Numbered from the stretch's first letter, positions 19,141 to 28,570 are shown. The stretch: 64,000 bases of DNA from Caedibacter sp. 38-128 (GCA_001898705.1 MKUU01000060.1:104067-168066); one strand, 5' to 3'. The notes: generated by a model from the sequence alone, not told the origin. A program made the numbers and translations.

Positions 19141-19455
19141 ATGTTAATTCGTGAACTTAAAAGAAGAGCCAATCGTTTCCTTGCACCTAGCTTTGGGGTA
19201 TGTGCCATTGCTTATTTTTCATACCACCTTATTCAAGGAAATAGGGGGATTTGTGCTTGGCAGATTCTTGAAAATCAATTGTTAAAAGCTCAAGAGCGTT
19301 TGTCCTCATTAAAACATCAAGAAGAAAATCTTGAAAATCGCGTAAAATTACTGCGACCAGGCTCAATTTGTTCGGATCTTTTGGCCGAGCGAGCCAAAGA
19401 TGTTTTAGGATATGTTCATCCGCATGAAGTTGTTGTTCACACTAACAATAAATAA
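19141..19455 (+). CDS. ftsB: Septum formation initiator FtsB/DivIC family protein
   Basis: A 104-residue bitopic division protein that, in the family, joins FtsL and FtsQ at the septum. One membrane segment (about residues 17-31) is followed by a coiled coil rich in Glu, Leu and Lys (about 41-70). The C-terminal stretch LRPGSICSDLLAERAKDVLGYVHPHEVV is the typical FtsB ending. In most alphaproteobacteria ftsB lies next to eno and the pyruvate dehydrogenase genes; here it is separate from eno (26665) and follows the tricorn gene by 100 bases. Confidence 0.85.
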   Translation: MLIRELKRRANRFLAPSFGVCAIAYFSYHLIQGNRGICAWQILENQLLKAQERLSSLKHQEENLENRVKLLRPGSICSDLLAERAKDVLGYVHPHEVVVHTNNK

Positions 19456-19588
19456 TAGATGAATTTCTAGCAATTACTTCACTCTCATTATAAATCTTAT
19501 TCCTCAAATAAGACCAATAAATATATTGAATATTAATTTTATCATTTAAAATTTGTCTGTTTTTCATATTTTTTTAAGAAAAGGTGCA

Positions 19589-19617
19589 TTGACGTCAGTT
19601 CTGGTCTTTACTAGACT
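19589..19617 (+). promoter_or_regulatory. Sigma-70 promoter for HU
   Basis: TTGACG (19589-19594) and TAGACT (19612-19617) are 17 bases apart and lie 58 bases before the GTG of the HU gene. This is the best-looking promoter in the window, as expected for an abundant protein. Confidence 0.75.
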
Positions 19618-19675
19618 GACAACTGTGTATGAGCTGAGTAGCTCCTTGGATTAATCGGAACAAAAGGTAATTAAC

Positions 19676-19948
19676 GTGAATAAGAGTGATTTAGTAGCAG
19701 AAGTCTCTTCTCTTTCTGGGCTTACAAAAAGTGATGCATCAAAGGCTGTCGATGGTATTTTTGACGCAATTACTCATGCCTTGAAGAAGAATGGTGAAAT
19801 ACGGTTTGTTGGTTTTGGAACATTTACCGTTGTAAAACGTGCAGCCAGTGAAGGTCGTAACCCACGCACAGGCGAAAAGATTAAGATTCCTGCTTCAAAA
19901 CTTCCTAAGTTTCGTGCAGGTAAAGGCTTAAAAGAAGCTGTTGCTTAG
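19676..19948 (+). CDS. hup: DNA-binding protein HU
   Basis: A 90-residue nucleoid protein that bends DNA as a dimer. It begins at GTG with AAAGGT upstream. The signature GFGTFTVVKRAASEGRNPRTG (beta arm, about residues 46-66) contains the Arg-Asn-Pro tip that intercalates into DNA. It is a single gene with its own promoter (19589-19617) and terminator (19974-20001). Confidence 0.97.
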   Translation: MNKSDLVAEVSSLSGLTKSDASKAVDGIFDAITHALKKNGEIRFVGFGTFTVVKRAASEGRNPRTGEKIKIPASKLPKFRAGKGLKEAVA

Positions 19949-19973
19949 TAAAAAGCTTAAAATATCAAAAAAG

Positions 19974-20001
19974 AAAGGCCTGAATTACTCAGGCCTTTTT
20001 T
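19974..20001. terminator. Bidirectional terminator between HU and the Flp-type pilin gene
   Basis: A perfect 10-bp stem, AAAGGCCTGA (19974-19983) pairing with TCAGGCCTTT (19989-19998), with a 5-base loop and a T-run to 20001. Read on the minus strand it also ends in T-rich sequence, so it can serve the convergent pilin gene. Confidence 0.9.
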
Positions 20002-20013
20002 ATGTATTATTTA

Positions 20014-20184
20014 TTAGTCAGTTGTAAATTTGTCTTTAATATCGCCAAAAGCTTTCTCAACTTTCTGACCCAAATCACCTATTGTTCCAATTGCAACGAC
20101 TGAAATAAGAGCCGCTAGAATCGCATATTCAACCAAAGATGCGCCTTCTTCTTGATTTAAGAAATTCTTTATTAATGTTTTCAT
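20014..20184 (-). CDS. flp: Flp/Fap-type pilin (small prepilin)
   Basis: A 56-residue protein too short for many gene finders. It starts at ATG 20184 with a very strong AGGAGG site 7 bases upstream. A short basic leader MKTLIKNFLNQEEG precedes the prepilin cleavage site. Mature ASLVEYAILAALIS carries Glu5-Tyr6, the hallmark of Flp pilins, then a hydrophobic alpha helix and a charged tail. Flp pilins are processed by a TadV-type peptidase and assembled by the Tad (type IVc) machine for surface attachment. No tad or cpa genes are in this window. Confidence 0.9.
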   Translation of the reverse strand: MKTLIKNFLNQEEGASLVEYAILAALISVVAIGTIGDLGQKVEKAFGDIKDKFTTD

Positions 20185-20382
20185 GGAAATAACCTCCTCT
20201 TTTATTTTTCTTATACTTATATATTAACATATTTATTGTACTGATATAAATATTAAAATATTATTAATAAAATAATTAATCGTTGTTTTATTTTTGTTAA
20301 AGCTGCTTCAAGCATTTTTAATTTTAGTCTTTTAAAATCTCAGTTTCTTAAAAGTATAGCTTCTTTGATTTTGTTTAAAATC

Positions 20383-21078
20383 ATGATAATATCCCCCATT
20401 ATTTTTAATGAGAGTACAGTTTTGTTTCATTTTTCAGCCGTTGTTGAGTCATTTCCTTATATTCTTGAGGGGACATTCGTCACCTTAAGATATACGCTAC
20501 TTTCTATATTTTTTGGTTTTATGATTGGTTCTCTGTTAGCCTTAATGAAACTTTCCTCTTGTAAGATATTAGAAATTTTCTCTAAGTTTTATACCTCTAT
20601 TTTTCGAGGGACACCGTTGCTTGTGCAGCTTTCTCTTATTTATTTTGCGCTCCCTCAGTTGACAGGGTACCGAATTACAGCTTTTGAAGCAGGAGTTCTT
20701 GCTTTTTCGCTTAATTCTGGTGCTTATATCTCTGAAATCATTCGGGCGGGGATTCAGGCAGTTGACAAGGGGCAGTTTGAAGCTGCGGCCGCTTTAGGTG
20801 TTACTCGACGATTTATAATGAAAGATATTATTTTCCCTCAAGCAATTAAAAATATCCTGCCAGCCCTTGTGAATGAATTTGTGAATCTCTTAAAAGAATC
20901 CGCTTTAATTTCAATTATTGGAGAAGCTGATTTATTGCGACGAGCAAACATTATTGCGGCTGAAAAATATATTTATTTTGAGCCACTTGTTGCAGTAGGA
21001 TTCATTTATTATGTGCTTGTTATGTTATTTTCTAAGTTGGCAACTGTGCTAGAGAAAAGGTTAACTAAAAGTGATTAA
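20383..21078 (+). CDS. Polar amino acid ABC transporter, permease
   Basis: An inner-membrane permease of the His/Glu/Gln/Arg importer family (HisM/GlnP type). It has about five helices. LEGTFVTLRYTLLSI near the N-terminus is the family start, and the EAA loop EAAAALGVTRRFIMKDIIFPQAIKNILP contacts the ATPase. ATG 20383 was used; a TTG at 20365 is in frame and neither has a good ribosome site. It overlaps the ATPase gene by 8 bases. No periplasmic binding protein gene is adjacent. Confidence 0.9.
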   Translation: MIISPIIFNESTVLFHFSAVVESFPYILEGTFVTLRYTLLSIFFGFMIGSLLALMKLSSCKILEIFSKFYTSIFRGTPLLVQLSLIYFALPQLTGYRITAFEAGVLAFSLNSGAYISEIIRAGIQAVDKGQFEAAAALGVTRRFIMKDIIFPQAIKNILPALVNEFVNLLKESALISIIGEADLLRRANIIAAEKYIYFEPLVAVGFIYYVLVMLFSKLATVLEKRLTKSD

Positions 21079-21793
21079 AATTAAGGGCCTTTCTAAAAAC
21101 TTTGCACATCATAATATTCTTAAAAATGTTACAGCTGAAGTTGCACGAGGAGAAGTTGTTGCAATTTTAGGGCCTTCTGGATCAGGAAAATCAACTCTTC
21201 TGCGTTGCCTTAATCTTTTGGAAAAGCCTACTGAAGGCCAAATTTTTATAGATGAAAATGAAATTACAGCGCCTTCCTGTAATATTGCTTTAATCCGGCG
21301 CAAAATAGGAATGGTTTTTCAACAGTTCAATTTATTTCCACATATGCCGGTTATTGAAAATCTTATTTACGCGCCTTGTCAGGTTTTAAAAGAGCCTCGC
21401 GATAAAGCCATTATAAAAGCTGAGGATCTTTTGAAGAAGGTTGGCCTTTTGGATAAAGCTTCTGCTTATCCAGCCCAACTTTCTGGCGGGCAAAAGCAAC
21501 GTGTGGCGATCGCCCGAGCCTTAGCGATGGGACCAGAAGTTATTCTTTTTGATGAGCCGACCTCAGCCTTAGATCCTGAAATGGTCAAAGAAGTTTTAGA
21601 CGTAATAAAAAAACTTGCTCACCAAAAAATGACGATGGTGATTGTAACCCATGAGATGGGATTTGCACGAGAAGCTGCTGATCATATCTGGTTTCTTGAT
21701 GAGGGGAGGCTTCTTGAGGTTTCATCCCCAAAAGAATTTTTTAAGAAACCCAAAACGGTGCGTGCTCAACAATTTTTAGAGAAAGTTCTTTAA
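21071..21793 (+). CDS. Polar amino acid ABC transporter, ATP-binding protein
   Basis: The 240-residue ATPase partner of the upstream permease. Walker [10 protein letters not shown] is at about residues 34-42, the Q-loop at [12 protein letters not shown], the signature LSGGQKQR near 141, Walker [15 protein letters not shown], and the H-loop histidine in IVTHEMGFA. It starts with GTG inside the permease gene. GlnQ/HisP-like; substrate not predictable. Confidence 0.95.
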   Translation: MIKIKGLSKNFAHHNILKNVTAEVARGEVVAILGPSGSGKSTLLRCLNLLEKPTEGQIFIDENEITAPSCNIALIRRKIGMVFQQFNLFPHMPVIENLIYAPCQVLKEPRDKAIIKAEDLLKKVGLLDKASAYPAQLSGGQKQRVAIARALAMGPEVILFDEPTSALDPEMVKEVLDVIKKLAHQKMTMVIVTHEMGFAREAADHIWFLDEGRLLEVSSPKEFFKKPKTVRAQQFLEKVL

Positions 21794-21795
21794 GG

Positions 21796-22272
21796 ATGTC
21801 TTTTTCTGCGCAAGATTTTCGTAAGGCAATGAGTCATTTCACGACCGGTGTTGCGATTCTAACAAGATGTGATACTGAGGGGCATCCTCATGGAATGACG
21901 ATCAATTCTTTGACATCAGCTTCGCTTGAGCCACCTCTTTTATTGTTTTGCTTGAATAAGTATTCAAAAACAGCCCATCATTTTACGGAAGCCCCAAGCT
22001 TTGCTGTGAATATTTTATCAGGGGATCAAGAGCCTTTGGCGCGAAGCTTTGCGGCTCGTGATTTAAAGGATTGGAATGAGGTAGAATGGGTGGCGTCCTC
22101 TTTTTTAGGCAACCCAATTTTAAAAGGGATTGTCGCAGCGCTTGAGTGTAAGCCCAAAGCGATCCATACGGCAGGGGATCATCATATTTTGATTGCAGAA
22201 GTACAGCACTTAGATATTTTTTCGACTGAAAATCCATTGATTTTTTACAAAAGTCATTTTCATTCTTTTTGA
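21796..22272 (+). CDS. Flavin reductase family protein
   Basis: A 158-residue FMN-binding split-barrel protein. The N-terminal FRKAMSHFTTGVAILTRCD and TINSLTSASLEPPLLLFCLN are the family hallmarks (flavin phosphate and isoalloxazine contacts), and FAVNILSGDQE follows. Such proteins supply reduced flavin to monooxygenases or reduce flavin with NAD(P)H. It begins 2 bases after the ABC ATPase, so it is probably co-transcribed, though no functional link is evident. Confidence 0.88.
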   Translation: MSFSAQDFRKAMSHFTTGVAILTRCDTEGHPHGMTINSLTSASLEPPLLLFCLNKYSKTAHHFTEAPSFAVNILSGDQEPLARSFAARDLKDWNEVEWVASSFLGNPILKGIVAALECKPKAIHTAGDHHILIAEVQHLDIFSTENPLIFYKSHFHSF

Positions 22273-22595
22273 TTAGCGCCAATGACGATGATCATGGGGG
22301 CGCCAGCCACGCCATCATCGAGTTAAAGTTAGAGTAATGGCTATCATAAATAACTTTAAAAACTGTCTTATTTCTATCTCCATTATTATCGTGGATTTTA
22401 ACTTTCAACTTAACAGTAAATAGTGAAAGAGGAATTAAAGTCGTTCTTGAATGCCAGGCCTCATTGTCCAGAAATTTAATAGAGAAGGCTTTTTATCGAT
22501 ATAATGAGAAAGAGAATAATTTTTATGAAATTCGTAAAATTATGATTGTAATTCGTTGTTCGCATGGTAAGCTATGAAAGTGTAAGTAGAATAAC
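22273..22595. other. Intergenic region with a GC-rich imperfect hairpin
   Basis: A 323-base gap without a convincing gene. Around 22280-22320 there is a GC-rich island in AT-rich surroundings, with inverted CGATGAT/ATCATCG arms and inner GGCG/CGCC pairing. No T-run follows, so it is not a clear terminator. The rest is AT-rich and should hold the promoter for the DUF2975 gene. Confidence 0.4.
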
Positions 22596-23165
22596 ATGAG
22601 GAAGAACAAAGTGGAAGAAAATAAGCCTAAGTCCTTAAAATTAATTGAATTTTTAAAAAAATTTTTAATTGCATATATTTGCTTAACAGGTTTAGTGCCA
22701 GTTTTAAATTGGTCTCAAGATGTTTTCGGAATAGGAAATACCGGACTAGGAACTTCATTTACTGCTTCTCTCTCTTTGGATATCTTAAAAACTTTAGGAT
22801 TTGGTCAACGTGTAACAGGATGGTTTGTTGATTCAATCGGAAGTGGAATCTTTATGATTGTTTTAATTTCTCTTCATAAATTATTGGAACTTATTCGCCA
22901 AGGACAGCCTTTTTCAAAAGCATCAATCTCTCTTTATGAAAAGATATCTCGTTTTTATTTGTTTTCAATTATTTACGAGCCTATTTCAAAAACGGCAATG
23001 AGTTTCATAACAACATGGCATCTTCCTGTTGGACAGCGGGAGGTATCTGTTACCTTCGGAACCGACAATATCAACGGTATCTTATTAGCGTTATGTCTTT
23101 ACTTAATTGTTTTCCTCATCAAGCAAGCTCATCAGATTTCTGAAGAGCAAAGCATGGTTATTTAG
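22596..23165 (+). CDS. DUF2975 family membrane protein
   Basis: A 189-residue inner-membrane protein with about four predicted helices (around residues 24-42, 80-98, 122-140 and 160-178). The layout and the segment IRQGQPFSKASI before the third helix resemble the DUF2975/YoaS family. Members are usually encoded directly before a small XRE-type regulator, as here (the next gene starts 10 bases on). The function is unknown. Confidence 0.75.
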   Translation: MRKNKVEENKPKSLKLIEFLKKFLIAYICLTGLVPVLNWSQDVFGIGNTGLGTSFTASLSLDILKTLGFGQRVTGWFVDSIGSGIFMIVLISLHKLLELIRQGQPFSKASISLYEKISRFYLFSIIYEPISKTAMSFITTWHLPVGQREVSVTFGTDNINGILLALCLYLIVFLIKQAHQISEEQSMVI

Positions 23166-23175
23166 GGAGGGGCCA

Positions 23176-23424
23176 TTGAAAATTATTGTTCGCTTAGATG
23201 AGCTGATGGCACGCCGTAAAATGAAACTCAATAAGCTGGCAGAGCTTGTGGGAATTTCTGAAACCAATTTATCGATTTTAAAAACAGGCAAGGCAAAAGC
23301 TATAAGATTTTCAACCTTAGAAGCCATTTGTCGTGCTCTTGAATGCCAACCAGGAGATATTTTAGATGTAGAGCAGTTTCTCCCTAAGGTGCAGCATTCT
23401 GAAGAAGAGATTGCAGCTTTATAA
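23176..23424 (+). CDS. Small XRE/Cro-CI helix-turn-helix regulator (YozG-like)
   Basis: An 82-residue DNA-binding protein. The start is TTG 23176, decided by GGGAGGGG just upstream; the longer open frame from 23107 lies inside the DUF2975 gene. RRKMKLNKLAELVGISETNLSILKTG is the helix-turn-helix, and EAICRALECQPGDIL is the usual end of this XRE subfamily. It pairs with the upstream DUF2975 gene and probably regulates that operon. Confidence 0.87.
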   Translation: MKIIVRLDELMARRKMKLNKLAELVGISETNLSILKTGKAKAIRFSTLEAICRALECQPGDILDVEQFLPKVQHSEEEIAAL

Positions 23425-23696
23425 TCTATTATTTTATAATCTCTTAAATTATAGAAGGAGGGTTAACCTAAAGAAAATATTCATATTTTTGGGTAGTCGC
23501 GTCTATCTCTTCTCGCTAGGCAGTTGATGATTCTTTAAGAATCATTCTTATAGAGCTAACAGTAAATAAATTAATTAATATAGCAAAAATAATGCTTGCA
23601 AGGTGATGCGTTAATGATGACTTTTTCCCTGAATTTTCTAAAAAAGTATTATATTATGGTAGCTTATTAATCTAAGGATTAAAGAAGAGAAGCTCT

Positions 23697-24512
23697 ATGA
23701 TCTTAAAATATTATCACTTTGTGGTTTTCTGTGTTTTTACAATTACTACTTTAATACCTAGGGAAGTATGGGGTTCTGATCAGAGCGAGGAAAAGGCGAG
23801 TTCTTTAGAAGAAAAAATATCTGAAAAAAAAAGAGAAAGAAGCAAAAAAACGACAGAGAACAAATCTGCGGATTCGAGCGATGAAGAAAAATCGAAGTCT
23901 AAGAAACCTAAACTTGCTGAAACGATTAAACTGAATGACGTTCCACAAAATCCTCAAGCTGTTGTCCAATATTTTAATACTGCAGAACGTAAAGAAATGT
24001 TAAAAGAGATTGCACAAATTCTTTATGAGAAATATCAAAATAATACAGAATTTGAAGCTAAATTTAACACACATACGCATGATGCTTTCAAAGTGTGGAT
24101 AGGTGACGACAAGCCAAAATCTATAAGTGCAAAAGCCAAGCAGAAGATATTAAAACTTAAAAAACTCTATCTTTTTTCATCAGAAATAAATTTTGCAAAA
24201 GCAAAAGCGTATGGAGATCAGATTGTAAAAGCATCAAATTCTAAGTTTCAGCTTCAATTAGAAGGACAACAAGGTTTTGGGCTCGACGTTGTGGGGGATG
24301 CTGGAGATATTGTTGGGTATTATTACAATAGTAAGGAGGCAATAGAAGAGCGAAAACAGAAGAAGGACGAGATAATAAAAAACCGGAAAGAGCTTACCGA
24401 TATTACAGTCCGATTTAACGTAGATAAAGTAATAAGAGCAATTATGAGTAATAAAGAGTTCTCAAAAAATATGATAGAGGGAACTCTATTATCAATTTTT
24501 CCGAATAAATAA
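23697..24512 (+). CDS. Hypothetical secreted lysine/glutamate-rich protein
   Basis: Not recognised. The 271-residue protein has a hydrophobic signal sequence (about residues 5-22). A low-complexity region of Lys, Glu and Ser follows (about 27-75). A predicted folded C-terminal part has aromatic and glycine-rich segments such as GFGLDVVGDAGDIVGYYYN near residue 205. AAGAGAAG lies 6 bases before the ATG. It converges on the LRR protein gene with 35 bases between. It could be an exported effector or a periplasmic protein. Confidence 0.7.
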   Translation: MILKYYHFVVFCVFTITTLIPREVWGSDQSEEKASSLEEKISEKKRERSKKTTENKSADSSDEEKSKSKKPKLAETIKLNDVPQNPQAVVQYFNTAERKEMLKEIAQILYEKYQNNTEFEAKFNTHTHDAFKVWIGDDKPKSISAKAKQKILKLKKLYLFSSEINFAKAKAYGDQIVKASNSKFQLQLEGQQGFGLDVVGDAGDIVGYYYNSKEAIEERKQKKDEIIKNRKELTDITVRFNVDKVIRAIMSNKEFSKNMIEGTLLSIFPNK

Positions 24513-24547
24513 AAAACAGAAAAAATTTCTTCAGCTTTCAATAAAAC

Positions 24548-25408
24548 TTAAGAAATAACTTTTTGGATTTTATGAGGATATTTAAGGAAATCACTGAGGC
24601 CATTCGGGGTAAAAGAATTTCTTCGAATGTCTAAGTATTTTAAATGAGGCATCTTCAAAAAATAAGAAAGAGAAGAATCAGTTAAATCACAGGATGAAAC
24701 ATTAAGTTTTTCAAGGTCCAACTGGAATAAAGTTTTTATTCCTTCTTCACCAATCGGGATTGAACTCACGGAAAGACTACGTAATGTTTTTTTGAAATCC
24801 AAGAGACTAGATAGATCTGCGGCGGATAAAGTATTGTTGGCGATATCTAAATATTCAAGATGAAAAAGGCTTGATAAAGTTTTAAGGGCATTACCTGTAA
24901 TACAATTGTTGGGTATTTCAAGAGTTCTGAGATTGGGGAAGGATGAAGCAATTAAAGACATACATTCATCTGTCATCCATGTTTGATCAGAATTAAAGCC
25001 CCAAATGTGAGATGCATAAGGTTTCAGTGCAGTAATGTCATCGTGACTGACCGTTTCTTCATAAAAATTGACGCTTAATTTATATTGGTTGTGCGTCAGT
25101 AAAGTTTCTAGCTGCTCGTTTGTCTCAATGCTTTCCGTTTCTTCGTTTGGGGACGAAGACCAGACGGCAAATGAGGCTTTATCAAAGAGTTCTGAAGATA
25201 TCTGAGGAGACTTTTTAGAAGATTGGTTTTTTAAATAGTTTTTGGAAGAAAAAAATTCTTGAGGAATGGGTATGCTCCCAGCCATAGAAAAATAAGCCCT
25301 TTTATTTCCCAAAAATTCTTCAGTACATGAGGCCTGACTTACGTTAGAAAAAAATATAGTAAGTAGCTGTAAAAAAATAAAATATACAGGTGCCTTAATA
25401 AAATTCAT
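24548..25408 (-). CDS. Secreted leucine-rich-repeat protein
   Basis: A 286-residue protein with a signal peptide (about residues 1-26, ending SQA). The C-terminal half (about 150-280) has at least five leucine-rich repeats, for example LRTLEIPNNCITGNAL, LEYLDIANNTLSAADL, LEKLNVSSCDLTDSSL and LKYLDIRRNSFTPNGL. The spacing is the 23-25-residue type seen in ribonuclease-inhibitor-like or bacterial effector LRRs. The first half is Ser-rich without known motifs. Protein-protein binding is likely. An effector role in a host is inference only. Confidence 0.75.
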   Translation of the reverse strand: MNFIKAPVYFIFLQLLTIFFSNVSQASCTEEFLGNKRAYFSMAGSIPIPQEFFSSKNYLKNQSSKKSPQISSELFDKASFAVWSSSPNEETESIETNEQLETLLTHNQYKLSVNFYEETVSHDDITALKPYASHIWGFNSDQTWMTDECMSLIASSFPNLRTLEIPNNCITGNALKTLSSLFHLEYLDIANNTLSAADLSSLLDFKKTLRSLSVSSIPIGEEGIKTLFQLDLEKLNVSSCDLTDSSLSYFLKMPHLKYLDIRRNSFTPNGLSDFLKYPHKIQKVIS

Positions 25409-25574
25409 TACTATATTTCTTTTTTATTTATCATTTTTACTTTATAGAATATTTTTTCTTATATGTCAATTCTTGGAAGGAGAATTTTATCTATTTAAGA
25501 GATACAATAATAAGAAAAAATTATAATAATATTTGAATTTTTCAAATAAATCATGATATTTGCACTGAATTTTC

Positions 25575-25603
25575 TTGATATTTGTATCGTTATGTGGTAG
25601 TCT
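25575..25603 (+). promoter_or_regulatory. Promoter-like sequence in the long intergenic region
   Basis: TTGATA (25575-25580) and TAGTCT (25598-25603) are 17 bases apart, a layout like the HU promoter. No convincing gene follows for 700 bases, so it may be fortuitous or may drive a non-coding RNA (see findings). Confidence 0.35.
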
Positions 25604-25953
25604 AATAATATAGATGATGAGAGAGAAATCCTCATCTTAGCGAGGTCTTACAACCCTCTCTAATCCTTTCACCTTTTCTCTCAAATGATTCTTAAAAAAA
25701 TAAGAAAAAGAATAAGGCAGGGTAAAAACCTGAATTATTAAAGAAAGTAAGTCTTTTAACACTCATTTTGAGTGAATGCCCTCTCTTTGCCTGGTGAAAA
25801 GGCAAGGAAAAGGGGTGAGAAGAGGGTGCCATGCGTGAGTGGCACGGACCAGAGAAGGGAAAGAAGAATGTTAGAGGCGCGATTTTGGAGCTTCTCTCTG
25901 GGAACGGAGGAAGACATAGATAGGTAATAGGCAAGGTCTTTATGTAGCTTGAG

Positions 25954-25976
25954 ATTCTCGGGACAAGCCCAAGAAT
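25954..25976. repeat. Palindromic intergenic element, copy 1
   Basis: ATTCTCGGG and CCCAAGAAT arms flank a short loop. Read on the minus strand this is the CATTCTTGGGCTTGTCCCGAG-type element scattered through many alphaproteobacterial genomes. When translated it gives LGLVPRIS-like peptides. Confidence 0.65.
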
Positions 25977-26002
25977 GACACTGTTTGAAACCAATCGTCG
26001 TC

Positions 26003-26025
26003 ATCCTCGGTCTTGTACCGAGGAT
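26003..26025. repeat. Palindromic intergenic element, copy 2
   Basis: A perfect 9-bp inverted repeat, ATCCTCGGT and ACCGAGGAT, around a 5-base loop CTTGT. It shares the core CTYGG-CTTGT-CCRAG design of copy 1, 26 bases away. Confidence 0.7.
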
Positions 26026-26302
26026 CGCAGGCAACGTGACGATGCCACGAGGGGCCAGAAGGTCCCTACTTATGTGTGAGTGGGATGAAGTAGGGGGAGA
26101 AATGAGGAAAATATGAAAATAAATAAAGAAAGGAATAAGAAGTGACATAGGTAAACAAGATCATAGGATGGGTAAAGCTAAATAGCGGAGCTTATCAAAC
26201 AAAAATTAGAGACAGGTTTAATGAAACCACAAAACAAAAAATAAACGTGCTTAAGGCACACTTAAATTAAAAAAGAAAATTAAAAAAACAGGGAGAATAA
26301 AA

Positions 26303-26629
26303 ATGAGTAGACAGAAAATTTATACACAAAAAGACAATAAAAGGATTTGTTATAATGCGCAAGTTTGCCATGAGAGGGATAATTTAGAAAAAGCCCCGAA
26401 TAAAAACTTTTTCCTTAAAAAACGAAAGGGGACAATCTATGAAAAGACGAAGAAGAAGTGGGATTCGTTCTTGGAATATCTAAAGCCAACAATAACACAT
26501 CGATGGAAAGAGAATATTGTTCAAGGTCTCTATTTAACATTTACAAGTTTGAGGGACCCCACTTTAATAACTTTTAATTTTAAGAAAAAAGTGAATTGTC
26601 CCATTGATTTTAAGAGAATGAGCTCTTAG
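26303..26629 (+). CDS. Possible small hypothetical protein (doubtful)
   Basis: A 108-residue open frame with a good ribosome site (AGGGAG 8 bases before the ATG). The product is Lys-rich with no recognisable motif, membrane segment or signal. It ends 35 bases before enolase. Composition resembles translated AT-rich DNA, so this may be a chance frame or the remnant of a gene. No function is proposed. Confidence 0.3.
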   Translation: MSRQKIYTQKDNKRICYNAQVCHERDNLEKAPNKNFFLKKRKGTIYEKTKKKWDSFLEYLKPTITHRWKENIVQGLYLTFTSLRDPTLITFNFKKKVNCPIDFKRMSS

Positions 26630-26655
26630 GATTCGCTTATTCTAACCATTAATAG

Positions 26656-27930
<1,275 letters not shown>

Positions 27931-27937
27931 TAAGAGG

Positions 27938-27976
27938 AGGCTCTTCAAAATTTGATATTCTTGAAGAGCCTTTCTT
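27938..27976 (+). terminator. Terminator of eno
   Basis: An 11-bp stem, AGGCTCTTCAA (27938-27948) with TTGAAGAGCCT (27961-27971), and a 12-base loop, followed by TTCTT. It sits between the convergent eno and the 27986 gene. Confidence 0.8.
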
Positions 27977-27985
27977 AACTTTACA

Positions 27986-28570
27986 TTACCTTTCTAAAAA
28001 GGCTGTTATGATCTCTGGGGCATAGCCATCCACATCTTCAGGAATAGGATGGGTCCCATTTATCATGCCTCGGATTTCCTCAACGATGCCTGATTTAGAA
28101 TCAATAATTAAAACAAGCGTCTTTCCAGATTTGCCTGCTCGTTTTACATCATTGCGGCGTCCTGTATTGATCAGGTGATTTGCTTCGATATAGTTCTTAT
28201 ATGTAAAAACTTGTCCTAATTCTCTTGAGCTATGTAAAATGATTTTTATTCTTCTATTGTAGGTTCCTGCATCATCAAATGAGATTCTCTGATTTTGGTG
28301 CAGCAATTCAGTAGCTATGTTTTGAAATGCTTGAACAGAAAGAAACTGGGTTTCATCAAATAAAGTATAATGAGGTCGGCCTCCAAAAACTACCGTGCTA
28401 ATGTCTCTGGTATGTAACCTGAGAACATGCTCCTCAATATTATGAGCGCTTTCGTTTATCGCGAGTTGAATGAATGCTCTTAAGAGATTATGTGTCCTTT
28501 CCGTTCTAATTTTTTCTTGTTGTCTTCTTTCTTGAGGACTTACACTAAACTTTTTTTCATGATAATCCAA
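27986..28570 (-). CDS. Hypothetical protein, possibly 5'-truncated
   Basis: Not recognised. The open frame gives 194 residues from a TTG at 28570. There is no in-frame ATG near the start and no visible ribosome site, and a stop lies ten codons upstream, so the gene may be a truncated remnant. The protein is soluble. The N-terminus is charged (SPQERRQQEKIRTERTHN), the middle mixed alpha/beta, and the C-terminus includes KSGKTLVLIIDSKSGIVEE, a beta strand with an Asp. It has no signal peptide. It converges on eno. Confidence 0.5.
   Translation of the reverse strand: MDYHEKKFSVSPQERRQQEKIRTERTHNLLRAFIQLAINESAHNIEEHVLRLHTRDISTVVFGGRPHYTLFDETQFLSVQAFQNIATELLHQNQRISFDDAGTYNRRIKIILHSSRELGQVFTYKNYIEANHLINTGRRNDVKRAGKSGKTLVLIIDSKSGIVEEIRGMINGTHPIPEDVDGYAPEIITAFLER

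Larger units (their letters stand above)
25409..26302. other. Long intergenic region with palindromic repeats
   Basis: About 890 bases with no convincing gene. Contents seen are a promoter-like pair at 25575-25603, a possible RNA structure at 25621-25682, a G-rich stretch on the plus strand (25780-26110), and two palindromic elements at 25954-25976 and 26003-26025. The open frames on the minus strand here translate these repeats and are not taken as genes. Confidence 0.6.

Noticed and set aside
22280..22325. GC-rich hairpin as terminator or riboswitch
   Set aside because: No T-run, a 6-base bulge in the stem, and no riboswitch consensus recognised.
25692..26148. Two overlapping minus-strand ORFs with LGLVPRIS-like peptides
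   Set aside because: They translate palindromic intergenic repeats, overlap each other in different frames and lack ribosome sites.
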